NCBI GenBank assembly: GCA_947361615.1
Contig: CANAJP010000002.1
Span: 1 to 64,000 of the forward strand
DNA length: 64,000 bases
Reading direction: 5' to 3'
Source: an uncultured Candidatus Melainabacteria bacterium
Lineage (GTDB): Bacteria > Cyanobacteriota > Vampirovibrionia > Gastranaerophilales > Gastranaerophilaceae
This document shows, one piece after another, positions 57,268-64,000 of the stretch. The notes below the pieces were generated by a model. It worked only from the letters and a program-made list of their open reading frames with translations, was not told the DNA's origin and did no database searches. The translations under genes were made by a program, and so were the position numbers. Positions within the stretch are counted from its first letter, which is position 1. The number at the start of each line of letters is the position of its first letter.

Positions 57268-58447
57268 TCACCGTTTCACACAATACGCATCCAATCTATC
57301 CGCAGGAGTGGAACCACCAAATCCTTGGACCAAAACAGCGGTACCGGCATTTGTAAACAACCCTTTGACTTTACCACCTTCAACAGCCGTAGATGACCAC
57401 AAATGCTGCCCCGTCTTAATATCATATAATTTGTGGTTAACAAATAACGAAACCAATTCCTCAAAATTGGGCAGACGATATTCCTCATCCATTTTTCTAC
57501 AAGCAGATACTCCCTCTTGGAAATAAACGTGGTGCAAAGCTTCTTTATTATTAATAACCGGCGCAACTACAACGCTATCGCTTGAATATAATGCCGTCAT
57601 GACACCAATATCTTTGCCCACAGTATTTGGCCCTTTTGAACCATTCAAATCATAAAGAAAATTCACACAAACTTTCGACTGTACTTTATAAGAAGTTCTT
57701 TCATTCATGTTGGATGTACATTTCGGGTTATAATATACTACAAGACTTTCGCCGTTAGCCGTTTCAAAGGCCGCTACCTTTGTATTTTTAAACATTGAAT
57801 AAGAAAGCATTTCGCCGTTCAAATCTGCGAAAGTAGCAGGAAAAGAAGCTACTTTATTTCCATTTACTGTATTAAAACCTTTGCTAGTAATACCACAATC
57901 ATATAAATGTTCGCTGGCACAAATATTATTTATCTTTAACACTTTGGACAGTCCGGCCACAACAAAAGTTTCTGCGGCAGTATCTTCTGCATCGCTTGCA
58001 CCTGCTGAACTTTCTTCTTTTAGGGTTCCATAACCATTTAATGCAGGCATTAACGCTATCGCCTGCGAAAATCTCGCATAAAGCGCTTTACGCTGAGTAT
58101 TCCAGGTTCGCTCGTTAATGTTACCTGTTAATGACGGCAACGTTATCGCAGCAACTACACCGATTATCGTTAGGGATAAAAGAATTTCAGCCATAGTAAA
58201 TGCAATACAGGTCACCCTTTTTCTGTCATGCTGAACTCGTTTCAGCATCTGTCCAGCGCTACATTCTACCGGTGTCGTTTGACAGATCCCGAAACAAGTT
58301 CGGGATGACAAATGTAGTAAACACATTATCCTTATTAACTTATTAACATGCCAACTTATTAACTCGGCGTTCTCTTCTATTAGGCGTGGGCCGTTAAGAA
58401 AACTCCCCCCCCCCCCCTGATAAAATGTTTACATTTCTCTTGTTCAT
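57268..58447 (-). CDS. Phase-variable type IV prepilin D (frame OFF with 13 G)
   Basis: The ATG at 58447 (AAAGGATTATT upstream) encodes MNKRNVNILSGGGG, entering 13 G, and stops three codons after the tract. With 12 G it reads GGGGSFLNGPRLIEENAELI and on through the dispersed repeat (SSRTCFGICQT...MLKRVQHD) to VTCIA before FTMAEILLSLTIIGVVAAI, a leader of about 82 residues. The mature part has CASEHLYDCGI, FLYDLNGSKGPNTVGKDIGV and a CVKR end. An internal ATG at 58326 exists but has no Shine-Dalgarno. Confidence 0.85.
58224..58310. repeat. Paired inverted dispersed repeat inside the prepilin D leader
   Basis: An 87-bp element starting TGTCATGCTGAACTCGTTTC and ending GAAACAAGTTCGGGATGACA, nearly the same as the copy in prepilin B and read in the same frame. 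Confidence 0.85.
58405..58417 (-). repeat. Poly-G tract (13 G, coding strand) of prepilin D
   Basis: Thirteen C on the plus strand, 30 nt after the start codon on the coding strand. Twelve G restores one frame. Confidence 0.9.
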
Positions 58448-58522
58448 AATAATCCTTTCTTGGCGTATCGCCATTATCTAATTATGGAAGCCGCTCAGCG
58501 GCACATCCTTTCTTTTAAATAT

Positions 58523-58551
58523 ATTATGTATTATTTTTTGTATTTAGTCAA
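58523..58551 (-). promoter_or_regulatory. Promoter of prepilin D, overlapping the upstream gene
   Basis: On the minus strand: TTGACT (58551-58546), 17-bp spacer, CATAAT (58528-58523). The -35 box lies inside the last codons of the formyltransferase gene. The leader to the ATG (about 70 nt) contains a GCCGCTGAGCGGC hairpin. Confidence 0.72.
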
Positions 58552-59412
58552 GTTACGCATCAAAACCCCACGCCCGTCAGCACAACGCGCAATAATTTTA
58601 CCATTCTTCAATGTAACACCAGCCTCACAAGTTTCAAGTATATCTATTTCATACGGGTTCACAATATAGAAATCTTCGCCCAACGTAACATAACACGGGA
58701 GCCACGGGTGTAACGCTCTTACACGCGCACAAATTTCATCAGCAGTTTCACGCTCAAAATCCAACATCATTTCGTCTTCCGTAATATTTGGATAATACGT
58801 CGCCAGCGCTTCATTTTGCTCAAGCGGTATTATTTCCCCTTTATCCAGCGCAACCAAAAACTCCGGTAAAGACTGGCGAACTTCAAACGCTGTCTTTTCT
58901 CTCAATTCTTTCGATGTATAATAGGGCAGAATTTCAACACGTTTCTGGTACAAAATCGCACCTGAATCAAACTTTTCATCAATCAGGTGAAAAGTAAATC
59001 CCGAAAAATATTCACGATTTTTTATCGTCTGCAAATACGGATTAGGCCCGCGATATTTTGGCAAAAGCGAAGGATGAACATTCACACTCGCAAGCTTTGG
59101 TGTTTCGAAAATCTCACGCTTAATCCTCTCACGCCAAGTCCCAACAAGCATTAAGTCAACATTATTTTGTAGCAAAAATTTCCTAAATTCTTTACTATTT
59201 ACAGACTTAAAATGCAAATCACGCAAACCATATTTTTTTATAAGTGTGTTTTCTAAAGATGGTCGCAAAAAATCTCTCAAGCCAAGACGCCAACGAGGAT
59301 AAATCAAATTATCATAACGAAAAACGCCGACAATTTCAACACCGCCGCATGCCATACAGCCCTCAATAAGCGAGCATAACATCGGTTCTTTTCCAACAAG
59401 AACTACCTTCAT
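58531..59412 (-). CDS. Formyltransferase-family protein (Fmt-like)
   Basis: This 293-residue protein has the formyltransferase core HPSLLPKYRGPNPY, preceded by VDLMLVGTWRERI and followed by SGFTFHLIDEKFDSGAILYQ. A C-terminal domain resembling that of methionyl-tRNA formyltransferase follows (ITEDEMMLDFERETADEICA, then RALHPW). It is either fmt or a related N-formyltransferase; the PNPY in place of the usual AAPI makes me unwilling to name it. It directly follows smpB. Confidence 0.75.
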   Translation of the reverse strand: MKVVLVGKEPMLCSLIEGCMACGGVEIVGVFRYDNLIYPRWRLGLRDFLRPSLENTLIKKYGLRDLHFKSVNSKEFRKFLLQNNVDLMLVGTWRERIKREIFETPKLASVNVHPSLLPKYRGPNPYLQTIKNREYFSGFTFHLIDEKFDSGAILYQKRVEILPYYTSKELREKTAFEVRQSLPEFLVALDKGEIIPLEQNEALATYYPNITEDEMMLDFERETADEICARVRALHPWLPCYVTLGEDFYIVNPYEIDILETCEAGVTLKNGKIIARCADGRGVLMRNLTKYKK

Positions 59413-59868
59413 TTACCCTCTGATTTTTGAAGCACGATCCATATCACGCTTTTGGTCTTTTTTCGTTAAATCCTCACGCTTATCGTGCAACTTTTTACCC
59501 TTAACAAGTGCAATTTCAAGTTTAGCAAGCCCCTGTATAAAAAACATTTCAAGCGGGACTATAGTATACCCCTCTTTTTTCACTTTTTGCGAAATTTTTA
59601 ATAATTCTTTTTTAGTTAGCAATAACTTTCTAATTCTCTCAGGTTCATGGTTATAACGGTTACCGTGATCGTAAGGCGAGATATGACATTTATAAAGGAA
59701 CAATTCTCCCTCAGAGCTGAAAGAACAAAAACTATCTTTCAAATTAACCAGGTTTTGTCTTATTGATTTAATTTCAGTTCCGGATAGAACAATGCCTGCT
59801 ACATATTTTTCAAAAATAGTGTAGTCATGAAAAGCTTTTCGATTTGTTGTGATAATTTTTCTATCCAT
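59413..59868 (-). CDS. smpB: SsrA-binding protein SmpB
   Basis: This 151-residue protein delivers tmRNA to stalled ribosomes. It has ITTNRKAFHDYTIFEKYVAG, LSGTEIKSIRQNLVNLKDSF, the ISPYDHGNRYNHEP block and a basic tail DKREDLTKKDQKRDMDRASK. I start at 59868: TACAAT (with upstream TG) ends 6 nt before it and no Shine-Dalgarno is present. No tmRNA gene was recognised in the window. Confidence 0.93.
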   Translation of the reverse strand: MDRKIITTNRKAFHDYTIFEKYVAGIVLSGTEIKSIRQNLVNLKDSFCSFSSEGELFLYKCHISPYDHGNRYNHEPERIRKLLLTKKELLKISQKVKKEGYTIVPLEMFFIQGLAKLEIALVKGKKLHDKREDLTKKDQKRDMDRASKIRG

Positions 59869-59888
59869 AAATAAATTGTAACACAAAA

Positions 59889-60602
59889 TTACTTTTTAAC
59901 GTGGAAAATTTCAGCCATTTCCTGAACACTTTTATGGAAATCATCATTTTGTAAAATAACATCATATTTATCTTTGAAAGACAGTTCATATTTAGCTTTT
60001 TGCAAACGTTCTGAAACAGCTTTTGCAGTTTCTGTTCCACGCCCGCGCAAACGTGCAGCAAGTTCTTTCATAGACGGAGGAGTGATAAACATCATTAAGA
60101 TATCAGAACGTTCTTTTTTGACTTTCATCGCACCATCAACATCAATCGCCATAACAGCATTTTTGCCTGTTGCCAGAGCAGAGTCAATGTCTTTTTTTCT
60201 TGTACCATAGAACGTATCAGTATAAACATTAACAAATTCTATGAATTCATTATTCTCGATACCTTTTCTAAATTCATCAGGAGATAAGAAATGATAATTA
60301 ACCCCATCAATTTCACCCGGTCGAGGTTTTCTTGTTGTACAGGTAACAACTCTTGCAAAGAAATCATAAACCCTGTCAAATTCGTTAATAACAGTATCTT
60401 TCCCTACACCTGATGGCCCTGAAACAACACAAACAAATTTATCTTTTATACCTTCTTCTGCAACATTAAGCACTTTTGACAGATTATTTTTAACTATCTG
60501 TCCAAAAGCCATATTAGTTCTAGCACCTGCCTGCTGGCAAGAATTCATATTATTCTTTGTATTTCGGCAACTTAAATTTGAGCTTAATAAGCTAACTTGC
60601 AT
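59889..60602 (-). CDS. gmk: Guanylate kinase with N-terminal extension
   Basis: This 237-residue protein phosphorylates GMP. It has the P-loop VVSGPSGVGKDTVINEF near 57-73, TTRKPRPGEIDGVNYHF and the C-terminal lid and core. Ordinary Gmk has about 205 residues. Here about 50 extra residues precede the P-loop, Ser/Asn/Gln/Cys-rich and containing TNMAFGQIVKN, which resembles the Phe-x-Gly motif of other proteins nearby. Start supported by AAGGAAAAAG. Confidence 0.92.
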   Translation of the reverse strand: MQVSLLSSNLSCRNTKNNMNSCQQAGARTNMAFGQIVKNNLSKVLNVAEEGIKDKFVCVVSGPSGVGKDTVINEFDRVYDFFARVVTCTTRKPRPGEIDGVNYHFLSPDEFRKGIENNEFIEFVNVYTDTFYGTRKKDIDSALATGKNAVMAIDVDGAMKVKKERSDILMMFITPPSMKELAARLRGRGTETAKAVSERLQKAKYELSFKDKYDVILQNDDFHKSVQEMAEIFHVKK

Positions 60603-60627
60603 AACTTTTTCCTTTTCCCTAATTTCG

Positions 60628-60658
60628 CGTAAAAAGAGCGCTTATGGTGGGGCGCTCT
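60628..60658 (-). terminator. Terminator of the rplU-rpmA operon
   Basis: On the minus strand AGAGCGC and GCGCTCT (60658-60652 and 60641-60635) enclose a 10-nt loop and are followed by TTTTACG. Confidence 0.75.
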
Positions 60659-60686
60659 CTACAATTTCACTAATTTAAAAAATAAA

Positions 60687-60944
60687 CTAGCCAGCTGCAT
60701 AAACGCTAACTTGTCTTCTATCACGTCTGTATGCTTCAAATTTAACGGTACCGTCAATCAAAGCAAATAATGTATCGTCACTACCGATGCCTACGTTGTT
60801 ACCAGGGTGGAATTTAGTACCTCTCTGGCGAACGATAATATTACCGGCTTTAACATTTTCACCACCGAACTTTTTGACACCCAAGCGCTTCGCTTCGGAG
60901 TCACGACCGTTACGGGTGGATCCCATACCTTTCTTATGTGCCAT
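60687..60944 (-). CDS. rpmA: 50S ribosomal protein L27
   Basis: This 85-residue protein has the L27 signature [20 protein letters not shown]. It starts directly [16 protein letters not shown], without the processed N-terminal extension seen in Firmicutes. AAAGGAGAT precedes the ATG. It is the second gene of the rplU-rpmA operon. Confidence 0.97.
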   Translation of the reverse strand: MAHKKGMGSTRNGRDSEAKRLGVKKFGGENVKAGNIIVRQRGTKFHPGNNVGIGSDDTLFALIDGTVKFEAYRRDRRQVSVYAAG

Positions 60945-61043
60945 TGTTATATCTCCTTTATAATTCTTTCGTTAAGTAATATTTAGAAAGCTGTTCTCAA
61001 CCGTTTCGTCTTGCTGAACGCAAGCCGAATGCGGCTACGCTGT

Positions 61044-61394
61044 CTATTCTTCTGAAGCTGCTTCCTCAGTCTTTTTTTGAGCAGAAGTTCTGATTTTGTT
61101 AATCATAACTCTTGTGAAGCCTTGTCTGTGGCCTTGTTTTTTTCTATAACCTTTTTTAGGTCTTTGTTTGAACACGATAACCTTTTTAGATTTGTCGTGA
61201 AGCATAATAGTACCTTCAGCAGATGCACCTGCAACGTAAGGTTGACCTACTTTAGATTTTTTACCGTTAACTACCATAACGATTTTATCAAAAACTACTT
61301 TTGAATCTTTTTCGCCTTCAAGCAATTCAACGTCTAAATAACGTCCTTCTTCTACCTGGTATTGCTTTCCGCCTGTTTCAACGATTGCGTACAT
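61044..61394 (-). CDS. rplU: 50S ribosomal protein L21
   Basis: This 116-residue protein starts MYAIVETGGKQYQVEEGRYL and has KKGYRKKQGHRQGFTRVMI near the end, as in L21. The acidic tail (KKTEEAASEE) is extra. Shine-Dalgarno AAAGGAAAT. A promoter and a leader able to fold precede it. Confidence 0.97.
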   Translation of the reverse strand: MYAIVETGGKQYQVEEGRYLDVELLEGEKDSKVVFDKIVMVVNGKKSKVGQPYVAGASAEGTIMLHDKSKKVIVFKQRPKKGYRKKQGHRQGFTRVMINKIRTSAQKKTEEAASEE

Positions 61395-61476
61395 ATTTAT
61401 ATTTCCTTTCGCTTAGGGTTTCGTAACTTGTCGAACAAGTTTTATTGAACGAGTTACCCACTAATACACTATTATG

Positions 61477-61505
61477 ATTATTGCAAAGAGAAAATTTGTT
61501 GTCAA
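61477..61505 (-). promoter_or_regulatory. rplU-rpmA promoter and structured leader
   Basis: On the minus strand: TTGACA (61505-61500), 17-bp spacer, AATAAT (61482-61477). The leader of about 75 nt contains AACTTGTTCGACAAGTT, a 7-bp hairpin, so leader autoregulation by L21 is possible but unproven. Confidence 0.65.
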
Positions 61506-61531
61506 GTAAAACGCAAGAGTTTTAAGAAGTG

Positions 61532-62806
61532 TTACAAACTTGCAAACAAGCCCAAGAATTCAGGGAACGAAATATCTACCCATTCAAAATCTTTAACCAG
61601 AATTTCTTTTTCAGCAACAAGGCCTGCAACATATAAACTCATTGCTAAACGATGGTCGTGATAAGTTTCAACCTCCGCACCGCCCGTAATTTTGGCCTTA
61701 CCATTGACAATAAATCCATCAGAAGTTTCTTCTATGTCTATGCCGATTTTTTTCAATTCACAAACCAGCGCAGAAATCCTATCTGATTCCTTGTTGCGCA
61801 AATCTCCTGCATCTTTTACAACCGTTTGACCCGCAGCCTGAGAGGCGAGAACGGCAATGACCGGAAGTTCATCAATCAAACGCGGAATAATTTCTCCACA
61901 GATTTGACATGCCCGTAAGTCAGAATATTTTACACGTAAATCGCCGACAGGTTCGCCTGCACTTTCACGCGCGTCCAAAATTTCAATATCTCCACCCATA
62001 GCGCGTACAACATCTAAAATCCCCGTTCTTGTAGGATTTAGCCCGACATTTTTCAAAATAATATCACTATTTGGAACAATCAACCCTGCAACGATAAAAA
62101 ATGCGGCTGAGGAAATATCTCCGCAAATATCAATTTCTTTTGCGGTCAACCCAGAGCGTTTCACGGAAACCTTTTTACCCTCTACCGTCAAATCTGCGCC
62201 TAAATACTTAAGCATTAATTCGGTATGATTTCTGGAAACATAAGGTTCTGTAACCGACGTAATGCCATCGGCAAAAAGTCCTGCCAGAAGTACACAGGAT
62301 TTAACCTGCGCAGACGCAATTTTAGAAACATAATCAATCCCATTCAATTCACGCCCGAAAATTTTCAAAGGAGCATGCCCGTCCACGGCCTCGACACACC
62401 CACCCATAAGCGAAACCGGCTCAATAACACGTTTCATAGGACGTTTAGAAAGACTCGTATCACCAATTAACGTGCAATCAAAATTCTGACCGGCTAAAAT
62501 CCCCGTCATCAATCGCATAGTTGTACCGGAATTCCCACAATCAAGTGCTTGCAAAGGCAGTTGCAATTTTCCGTCCGAAAAAATTTCCAATGTTTTTTCA
62601 TCAAGGAATTCATGCCTGATACCCAGCCGCGAAAAAACCTCAAGCGTCGAATGCGGGTCAGCACCACTCGAAAAATTCTTTATCAACGATTTTCCTTTTG
62701 CAAGAGATGAAAACATAACCGCTCTATGCGAAATCGACTTATCAGCAGGAATTTCAACACAGCCGCGCAACCCGTTTTGATTTTTTGAAACTTTTATATT
62801 TGTCAT
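61532..62806 (-). CDS. aroA: EPSP synthase
   Basis: This 424-residue 3-phosphoshikimate 1-carboxyvinyltransferase has IPADKSISHRAVMFSSLAKG, DCGNSGTTMRLMTG, GDTSLSKRPMKRVI, DLRNKESDRISAL and TYHDHRLAMSLYVA. It follows the sulfatase gene by 4 nt, yet TAAAAT (with upstream TG) ends 6 nt before its ATG with no Shine-Dalgarno, pointing to its own leaderless promoter inside the end of the upstream gene. Confidence 0.96.
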   Translation of the reverse strand: MTNIKVSKNQNGLRGCVEIPADKSISHRAVMFSSLAKGKSLIKNFSSGADPHSTLEVFSRLGIRHEFLDEKTLEIFSDGKLQLPLQALDCGNSGTTMRLMTGILAGQNFDCTLIGDTSLSKRPMKRVIEPVSLMGGCVEAVDGHAPLKIFGRELNGIDYVSKIASAQVKSCVLLAGLFADGITSVTEPYVSRNHTELMLKYLGADLTVEGKKVSVKRSGLTAKEIDICGDISSAAFFIVAGLIVPNSDIILKNVGLNPTRTGILDVVRAMGGDIEILDARESAGEPVGDLRVKYSDLRACQICGEIIPRLIDELPVIAVLASQAAGQTVVKDAGDLRNKESDRISALVCELKKIGIDIEETSDGFIVNGKAKITGGAEVETYHDHRLAMSLYVAGLVAEKEILVKDFEWVDISFPEFLGLFASL

Positions 62807-62810
62807 TGCG

Positions 62811-64000
62811 TTATTTTAACATAAATTTTAAATTTTTATAAGGGATATCTAATTTCCAATTAGCTTTGTCAAAAATATTATCTTTAACAAAATGAAGATT
62901 ATCATTATCATTAAACGGATTAGTTTTTCCCTCATAGCAAGATGGCTGCCAAACATGACCTGCTTTGATATAAACACCATTTTTCTTTTCAGTTATAATT
63001 TTTTTACCAGTGAATGGATTCACAGCGTCTTTAATAAGGCCTTTTACCGCGATATATGGAACATCCGCATTAGTCATAAATTCCTGCGAAGTTTTAAATT
63101 CATCCTTTGAATTAAAATCTTTTATAATTAACAATGGATTATAAGGCATAATATACGTATTCTCAAACTTCGAAAATGTTGGGTTAACAACATCCCGTCC
63201 ATGGTCAGAAACAATTATAATTCTTGTGTTATTATAAACACCGTTTTCTTTTAGAAAATCCATATATTTACCAAGCATTATCAAAGAAGTGGCATTAACA
63301 TGGTAATGCTTTAATGCATGAGAGTTATCCAAAAATCCATGTATATCGTCAGGAACGCCAAGAGAGGCGTCCAGAGTAAAATCATCTCCGTAAAGTAAAT
63401 TAGGTTCATGAGGTAAATCGTTATTAATTACAATAAATGAATTTTTACCTTTTGAAAAACCTGTTAACTGAGGCAGGTAATAAAGTTCTGCATAATTTTC
63501 CACCAAATACGAAGAATGATAATCTATCAGATTTGAATTAAGGTATTTCCCTTTATTATAAATATATTTTCTAACAGCCGGTTGCGATACAGTCATCAAA
63601 CTATAATATAGAAAGTTTCGCATAGTTAATTTCGTATTCTTATCATCCAAATCACCATTAGCCATAAATGCAGAGCCTAAATCGCCTCTGACCTTTTTAT
63701 AATTGACGCCTCTTTCACCGTAAATTTTGTCTGTTTCAAGCCATTTATAACTCCAATCATCCCCCGGAGCATCCGCAACAGTCGCTTGCCATCCTTCTTT
63801 CGCAAATAAAGCAGGAAGCATTCCCAACGCTTCAATATATTTATCAATAACAGAACCCGTCGTATTTTTAGCCATATTTAATGGAGTGTACTCATATCCG
63901 CCTAATATCGTCTGATATCCAAGGAAAGTATACCCCGCCATCGAAACAGTGTTCGGATAATAAACAAATCCAGAAAATTCATCTTTCAACTCGGGTTTTT
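62811..64000 (-). CDS. Sulfatase-fold membrane enzyme, partial (5' end outside)
   Basis: The frame is open to the window edge, so the N-terminal part is missing; at least 396 residues are seen. It is an alkaline-phosphatase-superfamily sulfatase-type domain: NTVSMAGYTFLGYQTILGGY, FIVINNDLPHEPNLLY, HYHVNATSLIMLGKYMDFLK and RIIIVSDHGRDVVNP (metal-binding Asp-His). This resembles the C-terminal catalytic part of membrane sulfatase/phosphoglycerol or phosphoethanolamine transferases. Substrate not determinable without the N-terminus. Confidence 0.8.
   Translation of the reverse strand, partial: KPELKDEFSGFVYYPNTVSMAGYTFLGYQTILGGYEYTPLNMAKNTTGSVIDKYIEALGMLPALFAKEGWQATVADAPGDDWSYKWLETDKIYGERGVNYKKVRGDLGSAFMANGDLDDKNTKLTMRNFLYYSLMTVSQPAVRKYIYNKGKYLNSNLIDYHSSYLVENYAELYYLPQLTGFSKGKNSFIVINNDLPHEPNLLYGDDFTLDASLGVPDDIHGFLDNSHALKHYHVNATSLIMLGKYMDFLKENGVYNNTRIIIVSDHGRDVVNPTFSKFENTYIMPYNPLLIIKDFNSKDEFKTSQEFMTNADVPYIAVKGLIKDAVNPFTGKKIITEKKNGVYIKAGHVWQPSCYEGKTNPFNDNDNLHFVKDNIFDKANWKLDIPYKNLKFMLK

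Noticed and set aside
42124..58417. G-run lengths as pure sequencing or assembly error
   Set aside because: Errors of one base in such runs are common, so the exact OFF state is uncertain. But four independent long G runs at the same place in an AT-rich genome are real features.
46520..58447. The four pilin genes as simple pseudogenes
   Set aside because: The mature parts are full-length and conserved, with no other lesions. The only break is in a slippage-prone G run in each.
59413..62806. tmRNA gene near smpB
   Set aside because: No tRNA-like ends or tag reading frame could be recognised in the neighbouring intergenic DNA.
62811..63989. Sulfatase gene as complete from 63989
   Set aside because: The frame stays open to the window edge and the apparent start is a non-AUG codon inside conserved sequence, so the gene is cut by the window.

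Overview
The window looks like a chromosomal segment from a low-GC bacterium, most probably an uncultured gut member of the Cyanobacteria-related class Vampirovibrionia/Melainabacteria (order Gastranaerophilales). This is inference. It rests on a family of large prepilin-like proteins whose mature part begins FTMAEILLSLTIIGVV, small proteins with an N-terminal Phe-x-Gly/Ala motif, and ordinary bacterial housekeeping genes in AT-rich DNA. No rRNA is present to confirm it.

Positions 43-12374 are an AT-rich Mu-type transposon. Each end carries a 22-bp terminal inverted repeat and two inward-facing 19-bp repeats spaced 22 bp apart. The mobility genes are a MuA-like DDE transposase, a MuB-like ATPase, an unknown third gene and a divergent Mor-like regulator. 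The cargo is defensive: a type IIS restriction-modification system (AlwI-family endonuclease plus two D12-class adenine methyltransferases) and a TrlF-type PHP/SMC-like ATPase. No phage structural genes are present.

Positions 12375-41993 are host chromosome. They hold two tRNAs (Leu-CAG, Thr-CGT), an AddB-like helicase-nuclease, pepA, hemW, an MFS exporter, a TPR protein, rfbA, TrmB-like and GntR-type regulators, argS, an Orn/Lys/Arg decarboxylase, eno and glyS. Among them are hypothetical genes with a shared Phe-x-Gly/Ala N-terminal motif; two of these look like divergent kinase-fold proteins.

Positions 42000-58500 hold four related prepilin genes (one on +, three on -) scattered among recR, map, priA, tsaB, tsaE and yebC. 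All four have the same layout: a strong sigma70-type promoter, a Shine-Dalgarno sequence, an ATG, 10-17 codons, a G tract of 11-13 bases, then an open frame running without stop into the prepilin signal. In this sequence every tract is one base away from the in-frame length. The loci therefore read as phase-variable pilin genes, all caught OFF. This is the most interesting system in the window. Different dispersed repeats have inserted into the leader between G tract and pilin without closing the frame.

The right end (58531-64000) is housekeeping: a formyltransferase, smpB, gmk, rpmA, rplU, aroA, and a sulfatase-fold protein cut by the window edge. At least a dozen genes have a -10 hexamer 6-9 nt before the start codon and no Shine-Dalgarno sequence, which implies many leaderless mRNAs.
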